Shown here one piece after another: positions 22,664 through 34,159 of a stretch of 64,000 nt of DNA (positions are counted from its first letter, which is position 1; the number at the start of each line of letters is the position of its first letter). Source of the DNA: Perognathus longimembris pacificus. Its lineage: Eukaryota > Chordata > Mammalia > Rodentia > Heteromyidae. Below the pieces are notes generated by a model. That model did no database searches, had not been told where the DNA came from, and worked only from the letters and a program-made list of their open reading frames with translations. The stretch lies in assembly GCF_023159225.1 (NCBI RefSeq), contig NC_063172.1, positions 63,298,828-63,362,827 of the forward strand, given 5' to 3'. The translations under genes were made by a program, and so were the position numbers.

Positions 22664-22825
22664 AAGACAAAGCATGTGTGCCATTTTTCTACAATCTAAT
22701 AATGTGTACTCTTTTGCTCTACTAATTAATTATTGGATACACAAGTTGTCTCAAATTTTTGAAGCAACAGAGGAAAATGGTTAAAATAAAATGTACACCA
22801 AACTGCTACTAAAAGTGACAATCAT

Positions 22826-23010
22826 AGCTGGGCACTGACGGTTCATTCCTATAAACTTAGCTGCTCAGGAGGTTAAAATCCAGAGGCTCAGAGGGTTGAA
22901 GTCAGGCCAGACAGAGAAGTGACTGAGGTACTCCATCTCTAGTTAACCAGTAAAATGCTGGCATGGCTTAAGTTATAGAGCACGAGCAAGTAAGACAAAG
23001 TATAAACACA
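22826..23010 (+). mobile_element. B1-like/Geo dimeric SINE, 3'-truncated
   Basis: The head AGCTGGGCACTGACGG and an internal TCTCTAGTTAACCAG are followed by a shortened Geo arm running into a CA repeat. Confidence 0.7.
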
Positions 23011-23023
23011 CACACACACACAC
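23007..23023 (+). repeat. CA dinucleotide microsatellite
   Basis: About eight CA units lie at the tail of the preceding SINE. Confidence 0.9.
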
Positions 23024-23025
23024 TC

Positions 23026-23150
23026 CTGGCTGAGAAAGGTGATGCTTGCTGATAATCCCAGAAACTCAGGTGACAGGATTGTAGTCTGAGACCAGTCCAA
23101 GCAAACATCACAACATTCAACCTGCAAATAAACTAAGAAATAAAATTTTT
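23026..23150 (+). mobile_element. B1-like SINE monomer
   Basis: TGGCTGAGAAAGGTGATGCT, ATAATCCCAGAAACTCAGG and an A-rich tail fit a sense B1-type unit. Confidence 0.65.
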
Positions 23151-23382
23151 TAAATAACTAACTTAACTAAATAGCATACAATCCTGCTACTCAGAAATAG
23201 ACAACAAAAGGAGGGGCAATACTTCAATACTCAAAGCTGCGTAAAAGTACAAAATCCTTTCCATGACATTTGCTGACCAGCTTGAATTCTCCTATTCCCA
23301 TCAGAAGAGTAAGGTTACTGTTGCTCTCTGTTCCTATGACTAACATCCAAGATGAATTGTAAATGTAGAAAGAGCAAAACTT

Positions 23383-23630
23383 TGCTGGGCTCCAGTGCTT
23401 CACACTATAATCCTACTGACTCAGGAGGCTGACAACTGAGAACTGCTGTTCAAAACCAGCCTGCGCAGGAAAGGCCAGGGTACTGTTATCTCCAATGAAA
23501 CAGCAAAACTGCCAGAAGTGGAGCTGTGGCTCAAGTAGTAGAGTTCTAGCCTTGAAGGAAAAAGCTCAGGGACAGTGCCCAGGGCTTGAGTTCAAGCCCC
23601 ATGACTGGCATGCCAAAAAAAAAAAAAAAT
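23383..23630 (+). mobile_element. B1-like/Geo dimeric SINE
   Basis: Both arms are complete, with the junction at GCCAGAAGTGGAGCTGTGGC and an A15 tail. Confidence 0.88.
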
Positions 23631-23945
23631 TTATTTTGGTCACAGTTTTGGAGTTTTTAGCTCATGACCAATTTAGTTCAATGCTTTGGGCCTGTAGGAA
23701 GGCAGAACACAGTGGTAATACCACTCATCTCTGGACCAAGACACCAAAGCAAGAGAGCAAGAAGCTAGGCAACACGCAGTCCCACGTGAGGCCATACCAG
23801 CATCCCTAAGCCCTCCACCCATGAGGACTCCCCTAGTAGCTGAAGCCTCAATCACAATGTTGCCAAGCAGACCACACCGTTTACCCATGGGCCTTTGAGA
23901 ACACTTACTACCAAACCATTGCATGCACGCTAAATACAGAGTGTA
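23631..23945 (+). repeat. Ancient interspersed repeat remnant
   Basis: GGTCACAGTTTTGGAG, CTTTGGGCCTGTAGG and the end GGGCCTTTGAGAACACTTA are features of a common old mammalian repeat. I do not assert its exact family. Confidence 0.5.
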
Positions 23946-24242
23946 TAGCATCACTAGCCGGTGATGCTATTCACCATCACATTGGCTTCTTATCATCAAG
24001 AAGCTTTAGGAACACTGGCGACGTGGAGAATTCCCAGAGTGCCATGGAAACGGAAGAGCATCTAACCCTGAATGAGAGGATTAAGGAAGTGGTTGTTGAA
24101 ATTAGTAACAGGCATGAGCCTGAGGGAAAAGTATGAGTTAGTCAAAGAAATGGCTGGAGTGCAGGCAAGCATGAAAGAGTTTTCAGGCGGTAGACGGGAA
24201 CTGTACAATGATACAAAGCCAAGAATAAATGTAGTAGGAAAT

Positions 24243-24316
24243 ACAGAGGTGTGGCTCCAGTGTTGACACCAGCCTTGAGCAGAAAAACAAGGAAGAGGAC
24301 AAGGCCCTGAATTTAA

Positions 24317-24360
<44 letters not shown>
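24243..24360 (+). mobile_element. Solitary Geo-arm fragment with CA microsatellite tail
   Basis: GTGTGGCTCCAGTGTTGACA and CAAGGCCCTGAATTTAATC are the two ends of a Geo monomer. The expected A tail is replaced by about 22 CA units (24317-24360). Confidence 0.7.
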
Positions 24361-24363
<3 letters not shown>

Positions 24364-24365
24364 TG

Positions 24366-24611
24366 GAAGCTGGGCGTGGGTGGCTCACACCTGGAATCCT
24401 AGCTACCCAGAACACTGAGATCTGAGGATCGTTGTTCCCCGCCAGCTCAGGCAGGAAAATCCATGAGACGCTGATCTCCAAGTAACCAGCAAAACGGAAG
24501 TGGAGCTGTCACTCAAGTGGTAGCACAGAAACGCAGGGACAGCACCCCAGACCCATCCCAGTTCACTCTCTCTCTCGCTCTCTCTCTCTCTCGCACACAC
24601 ACACACAGAAA
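24366..24611 (+). mobile_element. B1-like/Geo dimeric SINE with a TC/CA tail
   Basis: The head GAAGCTGGGCGTGGGTGGCT and a Geo arm with GAAGTGGAGCTGTCACTC are followed by a TC-rich then CA-rich simple repeat (24568-24606). Confidence 0.8.
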
Positions 24612-24827
24612 AAAAGAGTGACTATAGTATATTGTGAGAACTGTTAATGATCAAGTGTGAGTAGACGCAGGGAGCACACGCGTCATGGAGTTGATGGGAG
24701 GCAGGAGGAAGAACACGAGAAGGCACGTTTACAAAGTGGACCAAGTGAATGTGGAGACTTCCGAGTAAGGAAAAAGTATTTTCATTCATTTTCCTTTCAG
24801 TGTATATTTTCAAAGTTTCTCATTGTG

Positions 24828-25026
24828 GGGGCTGGGAATGTGGCTTAGCGGTAGAGTGCTTGCCTAGCATGCATGAAGCCGTGGGTTCGATTCCTCAGCA
24901 CCACATATATAGAAAACGGTCAGAAGGGGCGCTGTGGCTCAAGTGGCAGAGTGCTAGCCTTGAGCAAAAAGAAGCCAGGGACAGTGCTCAGGCCCTGAGT
25001 TCAAGGCCCAGCACTGGCACAAAAAA
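24828..25026 (+). mobile_element. IDL-Geo SINE with target-site duplication
   Basis: A sense copy. AAAGTTTCT[C/T]ATTGTG is present at 24812-24827 and 25027-25042, one mismatch. Confidence 0.94.
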
Positions 25027-25044
25027 AAAGTTTCTTATTGTGAC

Positions 25045-26115
25045 ATAATTACTATATTGCATGATAATATACATACATAAATTATAAAAGTGACTTGGGC
25101 TACCACAAGGATGGAGGCCCCAAACTGGTTTTATGAATACAGGTTCAGTGATGTTTGAAAACAACTACTCCTAGGAAAAGGCAAGCATGAAGGATTGTAA
25201 GGAAGGAAGTAGGACAATAAAATCTGAAATTTGAGGAACAGGGTGGTGGATAGCTGATGATAGACAGTATCAGTCTACACGAAAACGATGTGAGCCGAAG
25301 CTAAGGAAATAGGAATGAGAATCCTGAGAAAATGACTTTTGGGAGAGATAACAGTAAAGTAGAGCTTAGGAAACGAACACTTTGTGGACCAGAGAGGAAA
25401 GAGAACAGAAATAGCAGTTGTAGAAAGTGCAAGGTAGATCTTGTGTGAAGCCATGGCAATCAATAGAGGACTGGATAAATTAGTTCAGTAAAATTACAGA
25501 ATATATATGCAAGCACAGGCCTAAAGGCCATGGTGTAGATGAGTATAATAACAAATGCATTTTAAGTTCTAAATTTCCAGTATACACTGGTGTGGTACAA
25601 TAACTGTGTTGTAGGAGACTTCCAACCCAGAAATAAAACAAAGTATCATACTCTGAGCCATGAAAGCCTTTCAAATGTGTTCCAAAGAAAGTCACTTGAA
25701 GTTTTGAACGACAGTGACATCTTTACAATATATCTTCATCTGCAAAACCTTAAGAGAACTCCCATCTGGACACAATGTAAAGCTCCAGATAATGTCTAGA
25801 AATAGTACAGGACGTAGGAGTGAAAATATTTTTACTCTTCAATTCTCAGTCATTGCAAGTTAATTTAGAGCATTGTGATAGAATGCTATTTTAAGTGATG
25901 TCTACAATTTTCTCTGTGTTTTTTTGACCTACATATGTGGCATTGCCTTATTTTTCCAGTCAGATTACCTAGCAAACAAATGAGATGATAAGAATAAAAC
26001 CAAATAATAATAAGTACCTAAAATAATAGAATCAAAATCTAAGCAATAACTTTTAATAACTTCCTCAAGCCCTAGTCACTAATAGTCTTCCCTTTGACCT
26101 CTAGGCTCTAAGCTG
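25045..26115. other. Unassigned AT-rich intergenic sequence
   Basis: No repeat, gene or RNA was recognised in about 1.1 kb. Confidence 0.4.
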
Positions 26116-26134
26116 CACTGAATTTAGCTCCTTT

Positions 26135-26348
26135 TTTTTTTTTTTTTTTTTTTTTTTGGCCAGTCCTGGGCCTTGGACTCTGGGCCTGAGCACTGTCCCT
26201 GGCTTCTTCTTGCTCAAGGCTAGCACTCTGCCACTTGAGCCACAGCGCCGCTTCTGGACATTTTCTGTATATGTGGTGCTGGGGAATCGAACCTAGGGCC
26301 TCGTGTATCCGAGGCAGGCACTCTTGCCACTAGGCTATATCCCCAGCC
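26135..26348 (-). mobile_element. IDL-Geo SINE with perfect target-site duplication
   Basis: An antisense copy with a long T tract. CTGAATTTAGCTCCTTT (17 bases) occurs at 26118-26134 and 26349-26365. Confidence 0.95.
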
Positions 26349-26369
26349 CTGAATTTAGCTCCTTTAATT

Positions 26370-27625
26370 CTGAAACATGCTCTTCCACAGTCCCCTCTGG
26401 AAACCATCTCACATTTCATTCAGGTATTCTCATTTTTAATGTTTTGGTTTCAGCCTAATATCCTTATGGAGGCATTTGCCATGCCCATACAGAAACTAAA
26501 GACTTTTTCTACAGACCCCAATATGGTTTTTCTTTTGCTAAAATTTCCCTGACTTGCAAGTTATTTTTTTAGGCCCTGTCTCTCCACTGGACCTAAGTAC
26601 CATGTGGTCAGGGCCTAGCACCGGTTACCTCTCAGTAAATATTAATTGGATTACAATATATATTAAGCCAGAATTTCTGCCTACAAATGCCAATGTATAA
26701 AACTTATTACCTAATATCTATACTTCAATTTGACAGATTTTCTGAGTGTTAGTAGAGGATGGCAGAAATTCTATCCTAGTCAATCTGATCATCATGTTCC
26801 CCTCCACTTTGTTCCCTAGGCAAGTTTTTGTGGCACCAAAGTAGTGAAAAGAAGCTCATGCGTCCTCAGTAAGAACCATCCTCTTGGCTACTTGAAATGT
26901 ACGTTTCTCCTTTGGCCTTTTTAACTTAATCCAAGCAGGTTTTGGTGGAGACCTTCTTGTTCCTGTTCCTCCCCTTGTCTCACGCAGTGTTTCTCTGTCC
27001 CTCCATCCTTGGGAACCCACTCAGCCCCCTCGGGCCTACAAGCCCACCTGGCGGGCAGCAGCCTGGAGCTGCTCTACTGCCTCTGATGCACTGCAGTAGC
27101 CATTTTCTCCACGTCTGGCTGTTTTCCCGGAATCTGGCCTGGAGGTAAAATCCCAGCTCTAAGAAGTATCAGTGGGACACAGGCAAGAGCAGCTCCTCGG
27201 AAGCTCCCCCTCCCTCCCCCCCAAAGCTAGCTGCTGAGCTCCTCTAGATTTCAGAGGGTTCTTATTTGCATAAGATGTAGACAAATGTAAAAAACGGAAG
27301 AGAAACAAATTAGAGGAAAAGGAAACTGTATTCATACTATCATCTTCTAACTTCTTCATCTATTCCCTTAGTGTCTGCTTTGTCTTACTCCCTCTGCCTC
27401 CTAAAACTCAAAAACCAGGGAGACAATTCCTCCTCCCCCTCCAGGATTTTTCCTGTAGCCACATTCCTTGCCCAGTACAAACAGAAGCAAAACTATAGCT
27501 AGCTACTTGTGGAAAATGAAAAACAAGCAATCACCAAGCGGGAAGGAAATGTCATGAAAAGACAAGAAGGGTTTGGATGAAAATTGATAAACATTGCAAC
27601 ACATTGCATTTCTAAAGTAAACCGT
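26370..27625. other. Unassigned intergenic sequence
   Basis: No gene or young repeat was recognised. Bases 26940-27150 carry a short plus-strand open frame without domains. Confidence 0.35.
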
Positions 27626-27631
27626 GGGCTC

Positions 27632-28005
27632 CTGTTGTGGTTTGAATGTGAAATGCCCCCCAGAGGCTCATGTGTTGGAAGGCGTGGTTCCCAGCTGGTG
27701 ATGCTATTTTGGGAGGTGTTAGAAACTTTTGAGGCCTAGCTGAAGGAGTAGGTCAGTGGGGGCTGTCCTTGAGGGATATCTCCTGCCTTCCTGGTCCCTT
27801 CCTAGCTGAGGGCTTCATGGGGTCATGAAGTGAGCTGCTCTACTTCATCATGCCCTCCCTGCTACTGATATTTTAACTTACCTTGGGCTCAAAGCAGTGA
27901 GCGGTCTCCATAGAGATTCTGAGGCGATCCAAAATTAATCCTTCCTTCTTTTAAGTTGTTTATGTCAGATATTTTGTCACAGTCGAGAAAAACTGACTAG
28001 CACAA
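27632..28005 (+). repeat. Old LTR-like remnant, possibly ERVL-MaLR type
   Basis: The start GTTGTGGTTTGAATGTGAAA and the end (TTTTGTCACAGTCGAGAAAA then CTGACTAGCACAACT), with an intervening CCTTTTAAG-like polyadenylation region, match the general plan of solo MaLR-type LTRs. It is non-coding and degraded, with no internal retroviral genes. The subfamily is not asserted. Confidence 0.55.
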
Positions 28006-28539
28006 CTCCTGAATAAAACGTTCACTAAAGGAAAATGTAAGATCATCTGCACATTCTTCCTGGGAGAGTGTAGAAAAGTATAATTAACATGCCCCTGTAC
28101 AGAACACCTGCTAAAACCCTCTTCGGAAGAACTATCATAGGGTGAGGTCCTCCTGGGCTCCAGGCGTTGAATACATGCTTCCAAATAACCCTGTGAAATG
28201 GGCAAAGATGATTCCACTTGAAAAGTGAAGAGAGTGAGGAATTGCTAAATAACTTACGGAAGATGGCGGAGCTGTTAGGTAGCTCAGCAGGGATTTGAAG
28301 CCAGGTGTGGAGTGACAAATTCATGTCCTTATTCTTTATATGATCTCTCATAGAAATCTGGACTCATGGTTGGCTCAATATATTCTTTTGTTATTGTTTC
28401 TCACTCTGTTTTATGATTTTAAAAAATCTAAAATGTACTTTCTTTAAAGACAGCCTGATGTCACTGTGATAAGCTATGTATTCATTTTCTAGGACTGACC
28501 CTACAAGAGACCACAATTTAGGAGATTTACATAACATGA

Positions 28540-28990
28540 ATCTGGTAGGGCACGCATGCTCATGCCTGTAATCATAGCTAATCAGGAGGCAGAGACCCTC
28601 CAGAGGGGCCAGTAAATTCTTGTAGACTCTGTCTCCAAAATAACCAGCAAAAAGCAGGGCAAAGCACGTGGCACAAGTAGTAAAGTGCCAACTGAGCCAT
28701 CAAGGTGAGTTACTGTGAAGCCCTGAGTTTAAATCCGAGCACTGGGGGCTGGGGATATGGCCTAGTGGCAAGAGTGCTTGCCCTGTATACATGAGGCCCT
28801 GGGTTCGATTCCCCAGCACCACATATATAGAAAATGGCCAGAAGTGGCACTGTGAGTCAAGTGGCAGAGTGCTAGCCTTGAGCAAGAAGAAGCCAGGGAC
28901 AGTGCTAAGGCCCTGAGTCCAAGCCCCAGGACTGGCCCAAAAATAAATAAATAAATAAATAAATCCCAGCACTGCCAGAACAACAACAAA
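28540..28990 (+). mobile_element. B1-like/Geo dimeric SINE, itself interrupted
   Basis: Head GCTCATGCCTGTAATCATAG and a Geo arm ending near AAATCCGAGCACTG at 28744. The rest of the arm (CACTGCCAGAACAAC) resumes after the IDL-Geo at 28975. Confidence 0.78.
28745..28960 (+). mobile_element. IDL-Geo SINE nested in a B1-like/Geo SINE
   Basis: A full sense copy with an (AAAT)n tail. AAATCC[G/C]AGCACTG at 28731-28744 and 28961-28974 is its target duplication, one mismatch. Confidence 0.95.
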
Positions 28991-29334
28991 CTCCTTCAAA
29001 TTGGTTGTCTCAATGTTGCACAAAGTAGAAGTTCAAAACCAATGTGTAAGCACTCTTGCTGTCTCTGAGAACTGTAGTAGAAAATCCCTCTGGGCCTCCT
29101 CCTAGCTGACGGATTGCCAGTAATCACTGAATGCTTTTGGCCTGTAGCTGTGACATAGCATTCAGCTTCCTACGTCACAGAGCACACTCCACTGTGCGTC
29201 CTATCCTCTTATATGAACACATGGCAGTGAGCGCCCGCTCATCTTAACCAATTGCATCTGTGACAACCCTATTTCCAAACAAGCTTACATGCTGAAATAT
29301 ACTGGCATTGGAACTTTAATGTGTCTCCCCCTTA

Positions 29335-29412
29335 TGTCCTTAGGGGTGTTGCCAAGAACTGAACCCAGGGCCCTGGGTAGGCACTGTAACACTGAGCTAC
29401 AACCCTAGCCAT
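29335..29412 (-). mobile_element. ID-like monomer fragment
   Basis: AACTGAACCCAGGGCCCTGG and CACTGAGCTACAACCCTAG are the antisense B- and A-box ends of an ID unit. Confidence 0.68.
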
Positions 29413-29414
29413 GG

Positions 29415-30415
29415 GTTTTTCTACGTGTTCTTTTGAGGGAAACAATTCAACTCATGAGAGGTATGTTCTAAGTACATAAGATATTGAACTTTTCAGTATT
29501 TTGTATACAGTAAGCAAATTCCTCCCTCCAGAGATTTCATCAACTAACCTGTCCAGATTAACCACTAGCCAAAGACAAAAGATGCTGACTAACTGTCCCC
29601 TGCCACTGTGACAGAACTTGCTGCCATCCACTCAGCCCTTTTTCTTCTAAGTCCCAGAATTTGGTCCTTTTCCTCTCCTAAAGACCATCACGCTTGCAGG
29701 CAATTGGCTATTCCGACCACAAAGAAGTGGGGAGCAGTGCATTGGTTTGGAACCGGCGAAAGAGCAGCTACCTTCCTGCCTTCCACATCTCTTCCTGGGC
29801 GGTGGTTAGCCTCCCAGGAATCATGTTCCTAAGATCGTGGGACAGATTTCTTTTACCCAGAATTCCATTGTTTCTTGGGGCTATTGAGTCATGAGAGCAA
29901 GACCAAGAGGATTTCTTTGTCGAACTGCTTCTAGGGCCATTCTGGGGACATCAGCTTCACCAAGTCCTTCAATGCAGAACTCTTGCCACTTCCCTTTTCC
30001 CATGACATACCTGCTGAGTTTCTGTTCTCATGCTCTTTCTTACTACGTCCCCAAGGCCCAGACTTCTCTTTGCTTCCCGTAGAAATGCCATGTATTTCCT
30101 AGATGCTTCTGAGCGCTAACATCACAGTGGCACGTATCACATGAATCGTATTATTTTGGGTAAAAACAGATTTCTTTCCAAAAGGTTGCCTAAAGTTTAT
30201 TCGGAAAATGGAATTAGTCATCTGAAAACCCTGGTTCTAGCTCTAGTTCTAACCCTCTATCACTTGTTGTTACTGTCTAAGTCTAAATTTATTCTTTTGC
30301 ACACTGGGTATATGTTACCTGTCTTGCCTCCAGAGGACAAAGATAATGACAATATGAAAAAAAAGCCAAAACATGTCTATTTGTCACTATCCAACTAAGA
30401 TAGCTTTGGTTGTTT
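29415..30415. other. Unassigned intergenic sequence
   Basis: Several short open frames exist, none with a domain, splice context or unusual conservation that I could recognise. Confidence 0.35.
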
Positions 30416-30419
30416 ATGT

Positions 30420-30615
30420 CCACCAGTCCTGGGACTTGAACTCTGGGCCTGAGCACTGTCCCTGAGCTTCTTTTGCTCAAGGCTAGCACTCTACCACTTG
30501 AGCCACAGTACCACTTTCATCTTTTTCTGAGTAATTTCCGATCTCATAGACTTTCCTGCCTGGGCTGGCTTCGAACTGCAGTCCTTAGATCTCAGCCTCC
30601 GGAGTAGCTAGAATT
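30420..30615 (-). mobile_element. B1-like/Geo dimeric SINE
   Basis: A near-complete antisense dimer from CCAGTCCTGGGACTTGAAC to CAGCCTCCGGAGTAGCTAG. Confidence 0.85.
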
Positions 30616-30730
30616 TTTGTTTTGAGGCAGTGTCTTGTAATAGAGTTCAGAATGGTCTCTAACTCACAATCTTCTTGCAATCAGCCTCCTAAAGTACTGG
30701 GCTTATAGGTTTGTACCTCCACGCCTAATC
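30616..30730 (-). mobile_element. B1-like SINE monomer
   Basis: Antisense B1: TTTTGAGGCAGTGTCTTG, CAGCCTCCTAAAGTACTGG. It is immediately adjacent to the preceding dimer. Confidence 0.75.
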
Positions 30731-30734
30731 CATG

Positions 30735-31160
30735 TAAACATGTTGTATGTCATGCTTCATTTTGATCATATATAGAGGGAAGAAAGCTTCCCTTCTCCCC
30801 CTCTGATGGTTCTCTGAAATGAAGGAACTGACAATAGGCTCATTTGTAGGACAGAAACAGACGAGTGAAGTAATGTGCACAGGACAGAAAATTATCAGGC
30901 ATTAGAGTCATATTCAAAGCATGAAGGGTCAGATGGTGTGAGCAACGTCCCAGCTGTTTGGATCAGGAGGGGCATCTGGACAGCTTATTTGATGAAGTTC
31001 CTACTGAGAGGGCACAAGTATGGTGGATTTGAGGTCATGCTTTTCCAATCCCCATAATAACCAAACCACATGGTCTTTCTGAGGATAGGATCATCTCACA
31101 TCTACTACCATCGCTCCCAACACCCACCTCCATCCCCACCCAATGCCTCAAATGGGCTAA
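30735..31160. other. Unassigned intergenic sequence
   Basis: No gene or repeat recognised. Confidence 0.4.
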
Positions 31161-31164
31161 GGTC

Positions 31165-31437
31165 ACAAAAGCCAGTCCATATTTGTCTGTAATCTTAGCT
31201 ACTTAGGAGGCTGAGATCTAAGGATCATAGTTCAAAGCCAGCCCACTATCCTTCTTTACAGCTTGGGGTGGTTGCTTATCTCCAACGAACACCAAAAAGC
31301 AGGAAGTCGAACCGTGGGTCAGGTGGCAGTGTGCTGGCCTTGAGCAAGAAGGCTAACCCAGAGCACCTAGTAGTAGTTCATGCCCCAGTACTGGCACAAG
31401 AGAGAGAGAGACACAGAGAGATACAGAGAGAGAGACA
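31165..31437 (+). mobile_element. B1-like/Geo dimeric SINE with a GA-rich tail
   Basis: The head CTTAGCTACTTAGGAGGCTG, the spacer TTATCTCCAACG and a Geo arm ending CAGTACTGGCACAAG are followed by (GA)n in place of poly-A. Confidence 0.8.
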
Positions 31438-31439
31438 TC

Positions 31440-31621
31440 TATTTTTGCCAATCCTGGGGCTTGAACTCAGGGCCAGGGAACTGTCCCTGAGCCTCTCTGT
31501 GCTCAAGGCTAGCACTCTACCACTTGAACCACAGTGCTTTTTCTGCTTATGTGGTACTGAGGCATTGAACCCAGGACTTCATGCTTGCTAGGCAAGCACT
31601 CTAAGTCACATTCCCAGCCCC
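31440..31621 (-). mobile_element. IDL-Geo SINE
   Basis: An antisense copy with a few internal deletions, ending AGTCACATTCCCAGCCCC. Confidence 0.88.
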
Positions 31622-31925
31622 AAGAGAAACATTTTTATCAAGTGTTAGGTCTTTTGGTCAAATTAAGGAACGTTATATGCCTGATCTTATTGAAAAATAC
31701 TGAATTAGTATGCCCATGTTTTTTAAATTGGGCAGGTTTTTCTGATTTTTTGAATACCAATTACAAAATGCCTCCTGCATTCTTACAATATAAAACTAAT
31801 TTTCTTGTTTATGTTACATTTCATAAGAAATGACAATAATTTTCCATTTGAGGTTTCTAATTTCAAAGAAGAATTACTTTTGAAAGTATAACTGGATTTC
31901 TTCAACATTTTTATTTTAAATTGAT

Positions 31926-32060
31926 TTTTTTTTTTAGAAATAAAGTCTTGCTTTGTTTTAGAGGCTGGCCTATAAGCCCCTAGGCTTAAGTGTACCCTCA
32001 AGCTTCAGCCTGAACCTGCTAAGTATGGAGAACAATAGGCACATATCTCTGTACCCAGCT
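31926..32060 (-). mobile_element. B1-like SINE fragment
   Basis: T tract, AAGTCTTGCTTTG and CTCAAGCTTCAGCCTGAACC fit an antisense old B1. Confidence 0.6.
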
Positions 32061-32064
32061 TACC

Positions 32065-33655
32065 ATAGTTCTTAAAAACTATTTTGGGTTACATATGTGA
32101 AATTCAGAACACCAACCTAACATATCGTTTTTGAGCTCTTGGTAGATGTGGTGTTGACCAAAAAAAAAAAAAAAAAAAAAAACACAAAAAAAACAACAAC
32201 TTTGTTTTAGATCTTACACTGTGATAAAAAAAATTTTTTGGTAGGGTGAATTTAGTGCTTTCATAGTTAGGTTTTATTTTTTATTGTTGTTGTTTGGTTT
32301 TTGCAATTCCCTTGTTTCAAATGAATCCCAAGCACAGTAGGGAAATCTAGTGTATCAAGTTCAAGGCACTATATTGTGTGCACAGAGCAAACGAGTTTAG
32401 TTACTCATTCAAATAGGGCTTACAGTACTGTTGGCCAGGACAGAGATATATGTGAAAGAGTCAACATGCCTTTAAACAGAAACACTAACAAAAAAAGAGA
32501 TTACATAATTGATTCATTGATGACAAGGCTGTGGCTACCGGCTGGGCGGAACATAAAACCACTTGGTACCCCTGAGAGCAAGGGTTCTGTGATATCTAAT
32601 TCAGTGCTGGAGGTGACATTGTGGATAACAAGAATCAGCTGCAATTTATTTTTTATAACCTAATTATTAAAAAATTATTATGGAAATGTTTGGAATAAAT
32701 CCCCGGGGACCTATTTCTTCCAGCCTTAGCAATTATTAACTCATAGCCAATTGTTTCCTCCTTAATTCCTCAATCCTGTCTCTCCCAGGGATTTGACACA
32801 GTGTTACTTTCCTTATGAGGCCAGGGAAAAACAACTCATTATGTCCCATTGGCTGTTAGGAGGCAGTCTAGTGGGTAAGAATGGGAGGGGGCAGGGAGCA
32901 GGCTGAATGGGGTGGAGGGGAGGGGAGAAGAAGGAGGAGTGTGGATTACAGTCCTGTGGCCTGCGTTTTGTAGTGGAGTGTAGACCTAGGCTCTCTATGA
33001 CACATTTCCTGTGGCCTTCGTGGTCAGACCTGTTCCTAGGAGGAATTGATCCCAGGCTGTGGAGAGCAGGTGCTTTCTTCAGAGTGCACGGATGTGGGCC
33101 TTAGAGACCCGACAGAATGTAAGGTTAAGGTTGTCCTAGACAAAACCTGCTCAAAGAATTCATAGTAGACGCAGGGTGCGGTGATCCCATCATGGGCCAT
33201 GACTGGGCCATCATGGGCAGGATGACTGATCCTGCCACCATGGTGACCTCGCCCCAAACCCACATTGCATGAGCTTTTCCTGCTCACTCTGGCCTTTCCC
33301 GAAGTACCCAGCCATACATGTAACACAGCCGCGACAAGCCTTCGGCGAGAAAGGCCACATTGGAGCAGCTCAGGATAAGAGTGTACTACACTTCAAGGAA
33401 GAGTATGATGGCTGCCAGTCTCCCTTGGGAGGTGGGTTAGACTCAGTTGGGAATGGCTGGGACTTGGACACCTTCTTTAGTATAGATTCCTTGGCACATA
33501 CATATCAAGTCCATACTGTGAAGAATTCAAACATCCCCCTGCCTTCCTTTACTAGTTTTCCTTAGTCTTTGTGTTCATTTCTCATGAAATTCAGTCCTGG
33601 GATTTTAGAAATGGCGATGTCCAGGAAATGAAAGCTTTTTGTTGTTGTTATTACT
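32065..33655. other. Unassigned intergenic sequence
   Basis: A poly-A run lies at 32161-32180. Bases 33180-33245 contain short repeats of a CATCATGGGC-like word. The open frames here show no domain. Confidence 0.35.
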
Positions 33656-33659
33656 GTTT

Positions 33660-33881
33660 TGTTTTTTTGTGCCAGTCCTGGAGTTTGATCTCAGGGCCTG
33701 GGTGCTGTCACTGAGTTTTTTTTTTTTTACTCAAGGCTAGTGCTTTACCACTTGACCAAGAGCTCCAGTTCTGGCAAAGTAGTTAGAGATAGGAGTCTCG
33801 TGCACTGTTCTGCAGGCTGCCTTTGAACCACAGTCTCCTGAGTAGGTAGGACTGCAGGTGTGAGGCACAAGTGCTTGACCA
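33660..33881 (-). mobile_element. B1-like/Geo dimeric SINE
   Basis: Antisense, with a long internal T tract at 33716-33729 inside the Geo arm. Confidence 0.8.
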
Positions 33882-34159
33882 TTTTTCTGTGCTTCAAATC
33901 TGGAAGTATCTGCCTTGGGGCACTAAGGAACACATATCTAATAGATCTGCTTGAAAATAACCCTCTTTCACCTCCATCACTCTGTAGTGGCAAACCTTCA
34001 TGAAAGTAACATCTGATATCCATTGTAGAAGAAGATGAAGAGGTGGAGGAAAGTGGAGAAGCTGATCATGATGAAGCACACCTGCAATCTAGCACTGAAG
34101 GGGCTGATGCAGAAAGATTGGACTATCAGGCTTACCCGTTAGACGCTGTCTGAAAACAA

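Larger units (their letters stand above)
28478..29320 (+). repeat. Ancient interspersed repeat split by nested SINEs
   Basis: The outer parts are 28478-28540 (TTCATTTTCTAGGACTG...) and about 29015-29320 (ATCCTCTTATATGAACACAT, then CCCTATTTCCAAACAAG). They belong to one old repeat interrupted by about 470 bases of SINE sequence. This is the same general family as 9020-9470, seen in the opposite sense or a different portion. Confidence 0.5.

Noticed and set aside
34021..34090. Acidic coding-like stretch (glutamate/aspartate-rich)
   Set aside because: It is GA-rich, under 25 codons in frame, without splice signals or a matching partner.
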